A stretch of DNA of 64,000 bases from an uncultured Lachnospiraceae bacterium (GCA_900554415.1 USGU01000006.1:1-64000), one strand, 5' to 3'; positions 24,673 through 34,627 are shown, counted from the first letter of the stretch. Translations and numbers: made by a program. The notes: a model not told the origin generated them from the sequence alone.

Positions 24673-26532
24673 CTAAATATTCAGTTCACAGTTAAACACT
24701 GCTTTAAACCTTATATCTTTTGCTGTAATAGTAAACAAAAAACCATTATCATTTAGCCTTGGATCGTCCATTGGTATCTCTGTAAATTCTGTATCTCCAC
24801 GCTTTTTCACAAGCCATTGCAAATGTGCATGTTCGCCAAATACTTTTTTTAATTTTTCCGAATTATCAATAACCAATCCTCCAACATATATGCTCACTGT
24901 AAATATGGTTGCTACGTCACTGTTTTTAAATGTTGTTCCGTTGCTTGAATCTATGTAGAGCATAATCGCATCCTCGCCCTTGCTTCCTTCCGTTCCATCT
25001 CTGACTCTTACAAAGTCCAGATATCCGTTTGCTACATATTTCTCGGTTTCAGATACCGTATAAGTTGCATAGCAAATATATCGCACGCTATCCACATTTA
25101 AGTTGTTTCTCACCGTCAGAACACCATCCGTAACAGTTTCTCCATCTGCCAAGGATTCCTCGGCAGTTCCTGCTTTTCGCTTCCAGATGATGCGCAGGTT
25201 ATCCTTAACCTCAACATTCTTAAATCGTACAACAGGAGTCAGGCTAAGCGGAGTTTTCGTGTAGTCCGGTGACACCGTTCCATCAGATGCGATTTTCTGG
25301 TACGTTCCACTGTTCGCTGCAAGCTCCAGCGTCAGCTTATTTTCAATACTTTCAATCCGCTTCTCTACCTTTTCCTTGTTGACTTCATAATCCGAGGTAA
25401 TCTTTTCTACCGTCTTAATGGTCTGGTTGATTTTGTTGGAAGCCTCCACCTGTTTATCTACAAAAGTGACTCGCTCATCTCCAAGGGTCAGGCTTCCATC
25501 GGACGGGTCCAGTAGATTAATATCCAGCTTCCTTGTAAGCAGCATCTCATTAAAATCATGAGGCTCACTAATTACCTTCGTGTAATTGCCAAGTCCAAAG
25601 CTCTGGATGTCCAGATTCATGTTATGGAGGTCTACTGCCTGCAATTCTATAGTACGGGTCAGGTTGATGTGATTCTGCAGCTCTTCCTTTCCTTTACGGA
25701 GCAGATTTTCCGGAAGTGTCACGTCATCCCATGTTATGGTTTCAAAAATATATCCGTATTTCTTAACGGCCTCCGGACTGTATACATAATCCACTCCATC
25801 ATTGACCGAGGATATGGTAAGACGTTCATCTATTTCTTCCCCGTTTTCATCCTTAAGCTTAGCACCGAGCGGAATAATGGCAGTCACAATGTCCTGCCCT
25901 TTTATGGTTTCCTCAAAATCAAGGAGATTCTTGGCAAATTCTACGGTCTGACTGTTCATGGTCTCAAAATCTTTCAGATAATCGATATAAATACCATCCG
26001 GCTCTTCTCTGGTCCAGAGATAACCGCCCAGTTTCTCAACCAGCTTCTCCTTCATTTCGTCCAAGGTCTTAGGATATCCGTTCACACCCGTATTTGCTCT
26101 TACTATGTAATCGTTCGGGTCTGTTACAGTGCAACGTCCGGCTTTAAATTTCCGCGCTTCATCCATCTGAGCATTGTGAGAATTAATATAAAACTGGAAA
26201 AGCTCCTCCACGCTGCCTTTAAATTCGTAAGGACGCACTGTAGAATCCAATAAAAAAGCAAGCTCCCCTTCGCAGGTTACTTGCAATTGGTTGTAGAATC
26301 CTTTCTTTACATTGAGCACACGTCCACGGAATAACCGCCTGTCCTCGTTGTAGACGGTGACGATGGATTTCTTCTTTTTAAGGGATGCATAATTTCTATT
26401 TGTTTTATAAATCGTAAAATCAAAGCTTCCGGCTTTGTTTAATTCTACTTTTACTTTTGCTCTTCCTAATGATAGTTCCTCTTCCATGTTGGGATGATAC
26501 AGAAGTTCTCCATCTACATATACCTTGTACAT
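24673..26532 (-). CDS. Tail-associated baseplate protein (Tal/Gp37-like, tail spike family)
   Basis: 619 residues. The N-terminus (VYVDGELLYHPN, ...LNKAGSFDFTIYKTN, LFRGRVLNV) is the conserved structural hub domain of siphophage Tal proteins. A coiled segment follows (INQTIKTVEKITSDYEVNKEKVEKRIESIENK), then a C-terminal Ig-like/fibre-attachment region containing DGTEGSKGEDA. No peptidase domain is obvious. Directly follows Dit, the usual order. Confidence 0.8.
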   Translation of the reverse strand: MYKVYVDGELLYHPNMEEELSLGRAKVKVELNKAGSFDFTIYKTNRNYASLKKKKSIVTVYNEDRRLFRGRVLNVKKGFYNQLQVTCEGELAFLLDSTVRPYEFKGSVEELFQFYINSHNAQMDEARKFKAGRCTVTDPNDYIVRANTGVNGYPKTLDEMKEKLVEKLGGYLWTREEPDGIYIDYLKDFETMNSQTVEFAKNLLDFEETIKGQDIVTAIIPLGAKLKDENGEEIDERLTISSVNDGVDYVYSPEAVKKYGYIFETITWDDVTLPENLLRKGKEELQNHINLTRTIELQAVDLHNMNLDIQSFGLGNYTKVISEPHDFNEMLLTRKLDINLLDPSDGSLTLGDERVTFVDKQVEASNKINQTIKTVEKITSDYEVNKEKVEKRIESIENKLTLELAANSGTYQKIASDGTVSPDYTKTPLSLTPVVRFKNVEVKDNLRIIWKRKAGTAEESLADGETVTDGVLTVRNNLNVDSVRYICYATYTVSETEKYVANGYLDFVRVRDGTEGSKGEDAIMLYIDSSNGTTFKNSDVATIFTVSIYVGGLVIDNSEKLKKVFGEHAHLQWLVKKRGDTEFTEIPMDDPRLNDNGFLFTITAKDIRFKAVFNCELNI

Positions 26533-27194
26533 TATAAGCTTCCCTCCCGGTACTCAAATGTAATAGTTCCATCACCATAGCAGTCCAGTATATTATTTCC
26601 TGACTGGAATAACATATCTGGATGCAACGTTGTTCCAGCCTTTACCACGTAAGATGTTCCTTCAAACGCTACTCTAAAGTCGCTGTCAGCAATAATAGTT
26701 GGAACTACACTTTTTCCTTCATTACTACAGATAATTTGAGCTTCGCCACTGATTACAGATTTTACTATAGTCAACTCGTTTTTCATCTTATATGGATTTA
26801 CTGTGCAAGTAACAATGACTGTACTTGCAACCGCATTTTTCTTATGCGTATCTACTGAAACATGGCCGAACCAGTAATAATCAGAGTCTTCATCTAAGAC
26901 GATTTTCTTGTTTTCTCCCTGGAATGCATTTTTGATTTTGGAGCTAATCCTATAGTGTCCGGGAAAACCATTGTCAATAACATCAAAGGAGAACCTGAGC
27001 GTTCTTTGCTTGTACGTTGGAAAATCCAGAAAATCATCAAATGCAATTGTACCTAATCCCGGAACATCCGCAGTAAACCGTTCTTGTACTGTTTCCCCCA
27101 AATACACCTCATTTAGGTACATCTTGAAATCCTTCCATGTATGAAATTCTCCGATTTGGATTCCAACCTGATACGTCAAATCTTCCACTATCAT
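26532..27194 (-). CDS. Distal tail protein (Dit)
   Basis: 220 residues. The sequence has the Dit pattern: GLGTIAFDDFLDFPTYKQRTLRFSFDVID near residue 50 and a galectin-like C-terminal half (VTCTVNPYKMK, NILDCYGDGTITFEYREG). Dit forms the ring joining the tail tube to the tip. Start and stop overlap neighbours by one and four bases, showing tight coupling with tape measure and Tal. Confidence 0.85.
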   Translation of the reverse strand: MIVEDLTYQVGIQIGEFHTWKDFKMYLNEVYLGETVQERFTADVPGLGTIAFDDFLDFPTYKQRTLRFSFDVIDNGFPGHYRISSKIKNAFQGENKKIVLDEDSDYYWFGHVSVDTHKKNAVASTVIVTCTVNPYKMKNELTIVKSVISGEAQIICSNEGKSVVPTIIADSDFRVAFEGTSYVVKAGTTLHPDMLFQSGNNILDCYGDGTITFEYREGSL

Positions 27195-30100
27195 ACACCT
27201 CTTTCTGCCAGCTCTGCATTTACTGTTATTGCATCTTCCACAATCGGTACAATCGCATCCATCACCTGTTGTTTTCCGATATGAAAGGTAGCACGCAATG
27301 TTTTTGGAGTCTGTTCTGCTCTGCCAGCTTCTAGTAAATAATTTCTATTTTCTTCTGCTGTCAGTACTCGTTCTCCCTTGTGCAGTACTGCTCTGTATCC
27401 ATCATACGGTACATTATCCAGTCCGTTAAAATGCCATCTGTAACCATCTCCTGTTTTTACACCATCATAAGCAGCTATAGATGGATTATCAGATGATACA
27501 TGAATTGTCATATATCTATCTCTTGCTGCTTTATCCGCTTCTGCACTGATTTGCCGTAATGCGGAAATTGTTCCATCCTTATTTACAGTGATATTATACG
27601 GTGTGCCATTGAGGTTGATAATTCCAGTTCTTGTTCCATCGGTATGAGCCTTTAACTCATCCATGGAAGTAATGATATTACCATTCGCATCTACAATCCA
27701 TTTTCCTTTATCCACATACATTCCGAGGGAGGCTCCGATTTGCTCGTAAGATTTTGACTGAGAATCTGCCATTTCCTTTGCATCTTCAGCCATCTGTTCT
27801 GTGTATCCTGCCCACGTTCCTGCAGACTCATTGTAGATTCCGGTAATTGCTCCGGTATTCTCATCCACTACAACTTTCATATTTTGCCACATACCTGCAG
27901 TCTTATTGTATATCTGATAGCAACCACTCTCTGTAATCTGGTTTAAACCATCGTAATTATCCATCATTTGGAACAGTAACTCTTGACTCTTTTTATCTGC
28001 ATTTGTGAGAATCTGTCCATTATACTTATCTATAAGGTCTACTAAATTCGGATTCTTTTCTTTGATAATATCCATATACTCTTCGTAAAGGTTATTCTGA
28101 ATATCAATTTTCTTTTGCCTGTCTTCTTCCAAGTTAGCAATTTGCTTCTCCAATTCAGCTTTATCTGCTCCAGTACATTCTGCTGCTTTCTGCTTCAAAA
28201 GTTCAATTTGTGTATCATACGATGCTTTAATCTGAATAATTTCTTCATCTCTGGTCTTTGCTTTTTCTTGTAAAAGTTCGGAAGCGCTCTCCGCATCCAT
28301 AGTCTTAACTCTTTCAGCAAATTCTTTTTTAGCGTATAAAATTTCTTCCTGCGTTCCACCAACAGCTTCTAATTCAATCTGATGAATTCTTGTTGTTTTT
28401 TCTTCAATGTCTGCAATCTCCTGTTCATTCAGTGTCCGTCCTTCATCTACCGCCGCTTGCTTGATACTTAGGATTTCTTCTTTTAAGGACTGTACTTCTT
28501 CAATCTGCTTATCACTGGATTCTGAAAGAATATCCAGTACCCTCTGTTCACTTTCATCAATAAGTCCATCATCTACGGTAAACAGTTCTTTTAATGCCTG
28601 TTGGCTTTCATCGGTCTTGCTCTGCACAGTATTGATTGCCTGATTGCACATATCTGCAATCCTCTGGTTGAATGCATCACTTTCTTCTGTGGTTATCACA
28701 TCATCAAAACCTATCTCACGTAAAAATACACTGAAGCTTTGTAGCTCCTCTGTGGATTTCTCTACAGCTTTCTGAAACTCCTTGCTGATATCTTTAGAAA
28801 ACTCTTTGTGAACCACGCCTAATTTTTCCAACTCCTCTCTGGATTTCGCTTCAACACCTTGCAGTTTTGCAAGAGCTTTCTCCATAAGAGACATGTCATC
28901 CGAGGACTCAACAACAGTACGATTCATAAGCTGTCCCTGCTCATGGATGGCATATAAGCTTGTTCCCACAGCAGCCGCTCCAATGGCAAGCGGTGCACAA
29001 ATTCCGGCTAACTGTGTCATGTTTCCTACAAGACCCGCACCGCCACTCTGACCAAGTACAGTACTTACTTTGGTAATCACAGGAGCGAGTTTCGCGTAAG
29101 TCTCTATCCAGTTTCCTGTTGCTTTTAACATCGGTCCTATTGCTGCTGTAACCGCAAGCATTTGTATCACTTGTTTCCGTTCCTCTTCTGACATATTACC
29201 AAACTTATCTGCTGCCTTTCCTATAGCACTGGTAACATCTGTTAAAATCGGCAAAAACGATACTCCAAATTTAATACCTGCATTTCTTAGCTCATTTAAA
29301 GCACCTTTAAGCTGTTCAGCTGGTGTTGCATCCATCTTATCAAAAGCAGCCTGCGTGGCCCCTGCGCTCTGGTTCATGGCTGACAGCATTTCGTTATACT
29401 CTTCCCCGTTTCCTTTTGCGAGTACAAGAGCTGCAGAACCTGCTTCTACTGAACTGAACATATCTTTTAATGTCATTCCGTTTTTCTCTGCATACTGACT
29501 CATCAGATTCAGGATTTCGGAAGTAGACATTCCCTGCTGCTTCAGTTCTGCAAATCCGCTTCCAGTGAGCTCTTTCAATGCCTTATCCGCATCACTTCCA
29601 GTCTTTCCAAGTTCGGAAAGCATTTGCTTCAGGTACGTACCAGCTTCTGCTGTTGCAATACCATTTTTGGTGAGCTGTGCATAACTGGCAGACAGTTCAT
29701 TCATGCCAAAGTTTACGGAACTGGCAATCGGGATAACCTTGCCCATGCTCTGGCTTAGTTCATCTACCGTTGTCTTACCCAAGTTCTGTGTGGTAATCAG
29801 CATATCTGAAAGCTTAGTTGCATCCGAAGCGCTTAAGTTATATCCATTAATCGCTGTGGTCAGGATATCCACTGCACTTGCTCCAGATGTAAAACCGCCC
29901 TTCGCAAGCTTCATTGCATCTGTTGTAAATTCCACTGCTTTTCTCTGGTCCACACCTGCGGAAATAGCCTGATAAACAGCTTCCGAGTACTCATCCACTG
30001 CAACCTTCGTATCATTTGACCCTTCAATCAACGCATCCTTATATTCTGAAAAATCTACAACTCCATCATCAAGAAGAGTACTAACCTTTGCAAAACTACT

Positions 30101-30349
30101 TTCAAAATCTACCGCCATTTTGGTAGTTGCAGTTCCAAGAGCTGCTATCGGAAGTGTAAGCCCTTTTGTGAGCAGGCTTCCAGCGTTAGATAAACTCTCT
30201 CCGACTTTTCTTACCCCGGCTAAGCTCTTTTCAACTTTCTCTGCCTCTTGTTTTCCTTTTTGAGCAGCTTTCTCCATATCTTTTTCAAACTGCTTGGTAT
30301 CAACTTCTATCCTCGTGACCAAAGGTGCAAGTTCTATTCCTGCTGACAC
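27191..30349 (-). CDS. Tail tape measure protein
   Basis: 1052 residues. N-terminal TP901-type tape-measure domain (FEKDMEKAAQKGKQEAEKVEKSL; MAVDFESSFAKVSTLLD), a hydrophobic stretch around LAPVITKVSTVLG / CAPLAIGAAAVGTSLY, a long coiled coil (about 600-780) and a C-terminal globular part ending with NVPYDGYRAVLHKGERVLTAEE. Sets tail length and enters the cell envelope during DNA ejection. Start codon GTG with GGGAGGTGA upstream, inside the end of the frameshifted chaperone. Confidence 0.95.
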   Translation of the reverse strand: MSAGIELAPLVTRIEVDTKQFEKDMEKAAQKGKQEAEKVEKSLAGVRKVGESLSNAGSLLTKGLTLPIAALGTATTKMAVDFESSFAKVSTLLDDGVVDFSEYKDALIEGSNDTKVAVDEYSEAVYQAISAGVDQRKAVEFTTDAMKLAKGGFTSGASAVDILTTAINGYNLSASDATKLSDMLITTQNLGKTTVDELSQSMGKVIPIASSVNFGMNELSASYAQLTKNGIATAEAGTYLKQMLSELGKTGSDADKALKELTGSGFAELKQQGMSTSEILNLMSQYAEKNGMTLKDMFSSVEAGSAALVLAKGNGEEYNEMLSAMNQSAGATQAAFDKMDATPAEQLKGALNELRNAGIKFGVSFLPILTDVTSAIGKAADKFGNMSEEERKQVIQMLAVTAAIGPMLKATGNWIETYAKLAPVITKVSTVLGQSGGAGLVGNMTQLAGICAPLAIGAAAVGTSLYAIHEQGQLMNRTVVESSDDMSLMEKALAKLQGVEAKSREELEKLGVVHKEFSKDISKEFQKAVEKSTEELQSFSVFLREIGFDDVITTEESDAFNQRIADMCNQAINTVQSKTDESQQALKELFTVDDGLIDESEQRVLDILSESSDKQIEEVQSLKEEILSIKQAAVDEGRTLNEQEIADIEEKTTRIHQIELEAVGGTQEEILYAKKEFAERVKTMDAESASELLQEKAKTRDEEIIQIKASYDTQIELLKQKAAECTGADKAELEKQIANLEEDRQKKIDIQNNLYEEYMDIIKEKNPNLVDLIDKYNGQILTNADKKSQELLFQMMDNYDGLNQITESGCYQIYNKTAGMWQNMKVVVDENTGAITGIYNESAGTWAGYTEQMAEDAKEMADSQSKSYEQIGASLGMYVDKGKWIVDANGNIITSMDELKAHTDGTRTGIINLNGTPYNITVNKDGTISALRQISAEADKAARDRYMTIHVSSDNPSIAAYDGVKTGDGYRWHFNGLDNVPYDGYRAVLHKGERVLTAEENRNYLLEAGRAEQTPKTLRATFHIGKQQVMDAIVPIVEDAITVNAELAERGV

Positions 30350-30956
30350 TTCTGCTCACCTCCCAAATACTTTTTTACCGCGTTTTCATCTGCTTTCGTC
30401 TGCTGCAACCTCCACAGGTTCTTCAAAACATCCATTCCCTTTTCGGAATGCATATAACTGTCTACCCAGCTTTCCTTGTTTAACAGCAAAAAATAAGAAT
30501 AAGGGAGATTCAGTACTTCGTTAAAATTAAGCCCTGTATACTCGCTTATTCTCTTGATGATTCCTGTTTTTAATCGATATTCTTTTTCCCATTCTTCAAC
30601 CGGGAAATATTTCTCGCATACTGCCTTTCCTATATCTCCCTCCGGAATGGGAAGTCTTAGTTTGGGTCTGTCTCTGCCTCATACCTAAGCGAAGCTATTG
30701 TTGTAATGATTTTAGAAACTGCTTCCTGCGTCATTTCTTTTAAATCTTCTACAGTAAATACCATTTCTTCCTCGTTGTAATTAAGCATGAGCAGGGCAAT
30801 CTCCAGTCGCTTTTCTCTTACGTTATCTTCCGTCTGCGTTTCCTCAATTTTATCAATTTTTTCAATCAGCAAAACGCTTGGTTGCTTTACATGGATGATT
30901 TCTCCGTGAATCTTCATTTCAACACTATTGTTAATATATTTATCTAAATCTAGCAT
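30334..30956 (-). CDS. Tail assembly chaperone, -1 frameshift product (gpGT-like)
   Basis: From the slippery site the -1 frame stays open for about 108 codons without a start codon of its own: it begins KLRLPIPEGDIGKAVCEKYF and ends KKYLGGEQKCQQE, overlapping the tape-measure start. The product would be about 207 residues. The absence of an internal start, the exact XXXYYYZ signal and the gene position all fit programmed frameshifting as in lambda G/GT. Confidence 0.8.
30657..30956 (-). CDS. Tail assembly chaperone, short form (gpG-like)
   Basis: 99 residues, acidic, lies between the major tail protein and the tape measure, the gpG position. Its last codons contain a C-CCA-AAC slippery heptamer, so part of the ribosomes should shift to the -1 frame to make the longer gpGT-like protein. 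Coats the tape measure before tube assembly. Confidence 0.8.
   Translation of the reverse strand: MLDLDKYINNSVEMKIHGEIIHVKQPSVLLIEKIDKIEETQTEDNVREKRLEIALLMLNYNEEEMVFTVEDLKEMTQEAVSKIITTIASLRYEAETDPN
30660..30666 (-). promoter_or_regulatory. -1 ribosomal frameshift slippery heptamer
   Basis: On the minus strand C-CCA-AAC immediately before the zero-frame TAA stop. It is a standard X-XXY-YYZ heptamer in the correct frame. No long pseudoknot downstream is obvious by eye. Confidence 0.75.
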
Positions 30957-31002
30957 TTCACTCCTCCTTAAATGAGCGGGGTTATCCCCCGCCCTTAATT
31001 AC

Positions 31003-31566
31003 CTACTCCGATGTAAGTGCTGCCGCTTCTTCATCCGTAAGCTCCTCTTCGAATTTAGCCAGGAATCCATCCAAGACACTGATTGCACTAATTTCTGCAT
31101 CAATCGTAAGCTCTTTCGATTCAAACGCAATGGAGAATCCTGAGCCGCCCTGTCCAATCATGGTAAAACGAAGCTTCTTTCCATTTTCTTTTTCATGCAC
31201 AAAGCGAAGCAAAATTGTTTTTAAGGATTTCCCTTTACCAGTAAACAATAAGGTCCTTGTTTTCTTCTGCTTATCTTCCTTATACTCTCCGGTGGAAAGC
31301 ATTTCAAGATTTTTCAGATTCCATGTAAGTATACCCGTCTTTGCTGTGATTTCCTCTTTCGTGATAAACGATTTTACAATCTTCTCGTACTGATTTTGCA
31401 CATCGTACTTAGTAGGCTTGTAGTCTACGGTAAAACCACCACTGCAATGCCCCACATTGTGGACATCCGTTTCAATGATGCTGTTCTCTGGCAGTTCCGC
31501 TCCATCAAAGGCATACATATATACCTCACCAGCACCTAAGATAATTTCATCTTTTTCACTAGACAT
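31003..31566 (-). CDS. Major tail protein
   Basis: 187 residues. GAGEVYMYAF near the start, a middle beta-rich region, and an acidic C-terminus. Position between tail completion protein and tail chaperone is diagnostic of the tube protein. No C-terminal Ig-like decoration is seen. Confidence 0.8.
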   Translation of the reverse strand: MSSEKDEIILGAGEVYMYAFDGAELPENSIIETDVHNVGHCSGGFTVDYKPTKYDVQNQYEKIVKSFITKEEITAKTGILTWNLKNLEMLSTGEYKEDKQKKTRTLLFTGKGKSLKTILLRFVHEKENGKKLRFTMIGQGGSGFSIAFESKELTIDAEISAISVLDGFLAKFEEELTDEEAAALTSE

Positions 31567-31933
31567 TTTTCATCCTCCAATCAATGATGTAATATTTACT
31601 AAGTTCCCATTTTTGAATTTCTTCGTTGTAAATCCTGCCACCACCTGATGACAATCTTGAACGGAATCGCACATTTCCAAACACCACAAATGGCTCGTCC
31701 TCTTCCATGGCAAGGATGTTTTGTATCTTTCGGTGTATTTCCATTCCAGAATCATAATCGTCACATATGACATTTAGCGTAAGCTGACTTTGATTTAAAT
31801 GGTCTGCAGATATGTCTGTAAAGGTATATGCAACATTAATTCCTTCTTCCGGGGCAACTACCATTACCGGGTACATACGTCCCGAGAGCTCCGGGATGTT
31901 CGCTTCAATATAATCTTTTAAGCTATTTTCCAT
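31559..31933 (-). CDS. Tail terminator / tail completion protein
   Basis: 124 residues. The pattern ...YPVMVVAPEEGINVAYTF ... LTLNVICDDYDSGMEIHRKIQNIL is that of small siphophage tail-terminator proteins (DUF6838-like). It caps the tail tube and joins it to the head. Overlaps the major tail protein start by 8 bases. Confidence 0.7.
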   Translation of the reverse strand: MENSLKDYIEANIPELSGRMYPVMVVAPEEGINVAYTFTDISADHLNQSQLTLNVICDDYDSGMEIHRKIQNILAMEEDEPFVVFGNVRFRSRLSSGGGRIYNEEIQKWELSKYYIIDWRMKNV

Positions 31934-32345
31934 TCTGTCCTCCTAATATCTGCTCTACGGAATCTTTCTTTGAAAGCTTTGCATTCTCCAAAAACTGGTT
32001 TGGTCTTTGTCCATGCGTCCAATGAAAGCCCTTATATTTACCCGCTTTCGCCTCGTATCCCCATGGTGTCTTTCTGCCCGAACCATTTAAAGCATAAATA
32101 CCGGTTCCATTATGCACATAGGGCGCGTAATCCAAATTACTCCCTATATACCCTGTAATACCGCTTTTATTGACTTCAACCTCGCTGGTAATGGAAGCTC
32201 TTAACTGTCCCATGTCTACAGGACAGTTTTTCTTTGCCTCTGCTTCCACTACGAGACACGCTGTTTCCATGGCTGTTGCAGTGTGGCTAATAATCTGTTC
32301 CATAGCTTCCAACACACTTTTTTCAAACGCTGTATTATCAGACAT
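31923..32345 (-). CDS. HK97 gp10-like head-tail component
   Basis: About 140 residues from the ATG at 32345 (MSDNTAF), which follows GAGGTTGATGCGA. Motifs CPVDMGQLRASI and YAPYVHNGTGIYA are typical of the HK97-gp10 family of tail completion proteins. Overlaps the upstream head-closure gene by 8 bases. Confidence 0.85.
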   Translation of the reverse strand: MSDNTAFEKSVLEAMEQIISHTATAMETACLVVEAEAKKNCPVDMGQLRASITSEVEVNKSGITGYIGSNLDYAPYVHNGTGIYALNGSGRKTPWGYEAKAGKYKGFHWTHGQRPNQFLENAKLSKKDSVEQILGGQNGK

Positions 32346-32652
32346 TCGCATCAACCTCTTTCAAGATAAGGTTCGTGAGCCTATGACTTGGATCGCTTTT
32401 TTGCACATAATACAAATGTTCTCCAAGCTTCAAGCGATATTTGCCAGCCTCTATTGACTTACAGTAAGTAAGGCCAATATGTGTAGCATCCTTGTATTTC
32501 TCACTTGCAGCCATAATCTTCTCATCACTTTTGTAAATAGCTACCCTAATTTCATCCCGGTTATCCCATACTTCCTTTTTTGCTCCGGAAGGACCTCTTG
32601 AAACAGATTTCTTCTGCAACATAAAAGTGCGCATATCTCTGGCAATCGACAT
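32338..32652 (-). CDS. Head closure / head-tail adaptor protein
   Basis: 104 residues, beta-rich, positioned between connector and gp10-like genes. Pattern RGPSGAKKEVWDNRDEIRVAIYKS is compatible with SPP1 gp16-like stoppers. Identification is by position and length. Confidence 0.65.
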   Translation of the reverse strand: MSIARDMRTFMLQKKSVSRGPSGAKKEVWDNRDEIRVAIYKSDEKIMAASEKYKDATHIGLTYCKSIEAGKYRLKLGEHLYYVQKSDPSHRLTNLILKEVDANV

Positions 32653-32656
32653 GAAA

Positions 32657-32950
32657 TCACCTCTTTAATTTCCGCTTGCTTCGAATCTTGCGAATCAATG
32701 ACTTTGGCAAATCATCCAAGTAAGCTGTGGATACTCCACCATTGCTTTCACTGGATATTCCATCTATGCCATCATGATTGACACGTATTAAAACCATTTC
32801 CTTCAAAATGGAAGCATGCGACTCGTTCAATTCCTTTACATGAAGCATGTCCTGCAAGTCACATTTGCAATCTTCCAACATATCCACCAAAATCTCTCTT
32901 TTAGGCATTCCTTCCCGAAGCAGCAAGCTGTTTATTATTTTTTCTTCCAC
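32657..32950 (-). CDS. Head-tail connector protein (gp6/gp15-like)
   Basis: 97 residues starting at a GTG at 32950 that follows AGGAGGGTAGC; longer upstream readings lie inside the capsid gene. Helical small protein (VEEKIINSLLLREGMPKREILVDMLEDC ... YLDDLPKSLIRKIRSKRKLK). Size and position fit the adaptor ring under the portal. Confidence 0.7.
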   Translation of the reverse strand: MEEKIINSLLLREGMPKREILVDMLEDCKCDLQDMLHVKELNESHASILKEMVLIRVNHDGIDGISSESNGGVSTAYLDDLPKSLIRKIRSKRKLKR

Positions 32951-32978
32951 GCTACCCTCCTGGATGCAAGGCACAAGC

Positions 32979-33983
32979 CTAAAGCTTATGCCTGAACTCA
33001 ACAATTCGAATCTGTTTATGCTCATAAACCGGATTCCAGTTCTTTGCATCCTTAAGTTCTTCTCGCGTCGGTCCTGTTTTCGTATTCGCCACACTCTTAC
33101 CTGTAAACTGGATGCCGCGCGGATGCAGAATAGAAGTTCTTCTGTTAATCAGATAATCGATACCTGAACCTTTCTTCTTGTCACGGTCTGTCTCTGTCGG
33201 AACAAAACCAACCGGGCTTCCGTTTCCAAGTGCAATTGCTCCCTGACCAAAAAGAAAAGTAGAGAACACCTGACTAGAACCGCTTCCCGTTACCGGGCAT
33301 CCGTCATCTACAATTACTCGTTTCCCCTGATACAGACCAAATGCCACATCGTTGGATGGCTGTACTGTCTCAATAAGGTTCTGCTTTTTGAGAGCTGCTT
33401 CTGTAGCACTGTGCATCATGACACCGGTAAGCGCAGTTTTGTTATCGCCTAAAAGCTGTTCTGCATCGATGAATGCTGCTCCACTCCATTTTGCTGCCGC
33501 TCCGCTTCCACCTGAAATATCAAGGATATTGTCTTTTAATGGTGTAACTGTGTTGCTTGTATCTGTATAACTTCCAAAAATTCCCGCAAGGATTGCTACC
33601 AGCTCTTTCTGCATATCTCTTGCCCAGAAAGAAGCCACCAGTGAAGCAATCGCTTCCATCGGGTCTTTTCCCGCAAGTGCGGCTGACAAGTCTGTTGCGC
33701 TCCACATTTTTGCTCTCCGGATAATTGCAGCCACATCCTGATTGGAACTAATACCTGCTGCCGTAAGGTCTGTTCCTTCTGTCACAGCCTCTGATTCGCC
33801 TGTAAGGTCCTCAAAAAATGGCATGTTAACCAGTGGCGAAGCCTGTGAAGCTAATGTGTCAAATTCGGAATTATTTACAATAATTCCACTGTTTACTAAA
33901 TTAGACTGCTCCATTGTTCTGTTGATTACGCATGGAGTAAATAACTGAGGTACAATCACATCAGATAATGTTGTTCCTGCCAT
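32979..33983 (-). CDS. Major capsid protein
   Basis: 334 residues, following a scaffolding protein. N-terminal half MAGTTLSDVIVPQLFTPCVINRTM, then ALAGKDPMEAIASLVASFWARDMQ, and C-terminal RGIQFTGKSVANTKTGPTREEL. This is the coat protein group found with Gp20-type scaffolds in Firmicutes siphophages. No protease gene is present, in keeping with a separate scaffold. Confidence 0.85.
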   Translation of the reverse strand: MAGTTLSDVIVPQLFTPCVINRTMEQSNLVNSGIIVNNSEFDTLASQASPLVNMPFFEDLTGESEAVTEGTDLTAAGISSNQDVAAIIRRAKMWSATDLSAALAGKDPMEAIASLVASFWARDMQKELVAILAGIFGSYTDTSNTVTPLKDNILDISGGSGAAAKWSGAAFIDAEQLLGDNKTALTGVMMHSATEAALKKQNLIETVQPSNDVAFGLYQGKRVIVDDGCPVTGSGSSQVFSTFLFGQGAIALGNGSPVGFVPTETDRDKKKGSGIDYLINRRTSILHPRGIQFTGKSVANTKTGPTREELKDAKNWNPVYEHKQIRIVEFRHKL

Positions 33984-34018
33984 GTTTTCACCTTTTTAAC
34001 CTTTCTACATGTAATTTG

Positions 34019-34627
34019 TTAAATTGTTACTCCGACTGCTGCTGCAAGCTCCTTCGCCTCAGCCGGATTGTCACGGAGCATCTGCCCCTGTTTTGTAAGA
34101 TTCCACGTTTCTTTCGCAAACGGATTGACGCTACCATCGCCACCAGTTCCTCCATCAGGACTGTACATCTGCTTCTTTTGCCCTGTTGGGAAGATATGTG
34201 GAAGTGTTTCCTTGTAGGTTTTTGCAACCTGCTGAGCGTCTACCGGCTTTCCTTCTTTATCAAACGTAAACTTTTCCAGTCCACCATGTTTGTAAATAAG
34301 ATAACCCGGATCAGAACAACCAGCTTCTGACAAAGCAGCCTCCAGTGCGTACTGTTTCTTAATGTCTGCATTTTCTTTCTGCAGATTAGAAATCAATGTC
34401 TCATGTTCCTTGATAGTATTCTGCAATGTCTCATTGTCCTGATTGTCTTTTTTCAGGGTTTTGATTGTCTCGTTCGCAGTCTGCAGTTCTTTTGCTTTTG
34501 CATTGAAATCCGTTTTTGCCACAAAATGGTTCGGAATTTCCTTTTTAATTGCATCTACTGCTGCACCAACATCCAGAACCCCATCTGTTACCTTTGCGCT
34601 CTTTAAAATTGCTTCTAACCATTCCAT
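34019..34627 (-). CDS. Phage scaffolding protein (GP20-like)
   Basis: About 202 residues from the ATG at 34627 (MEWLEAILKSAKVTDG), with GGAGGAAT upstream. Long central coiled coil (KELQTANETIKTLKKDNQDNETLQNTIKEHE) and C-terminal NPFAKETWNLTKQGQMLRDNPAEAKELA, the standard Gp20 scaffold signature. Directs capsid assembly and leaves the mature head. Confidence 0.9.
   Translation of the reverse strand: MEWLEAILKSAKVTDGVLDVGAAVDAIKKEIPNHFVAKTDFNAKAKELQTANETIKTLKKDNQDNETLQNTIKEHETLISNLQKENADIKKQYALEAALSEAGCSDPGYLIYKHGGLEKFTFDKEGKPVDAQQVAKTYKETLPHIFPTGQKKQMYSPDGGTGGDGSVNPFAKETWNLTKQGQMLRDNPAEAKELAAAVGVTI

Noticed and set aside
32951..33094. N-terminal extension of the head-tail connector into the capsid gene
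   Set aside because: The GTG at 32950 has a strong AGGAGG; the extension only reads the capsid gene in another frame.
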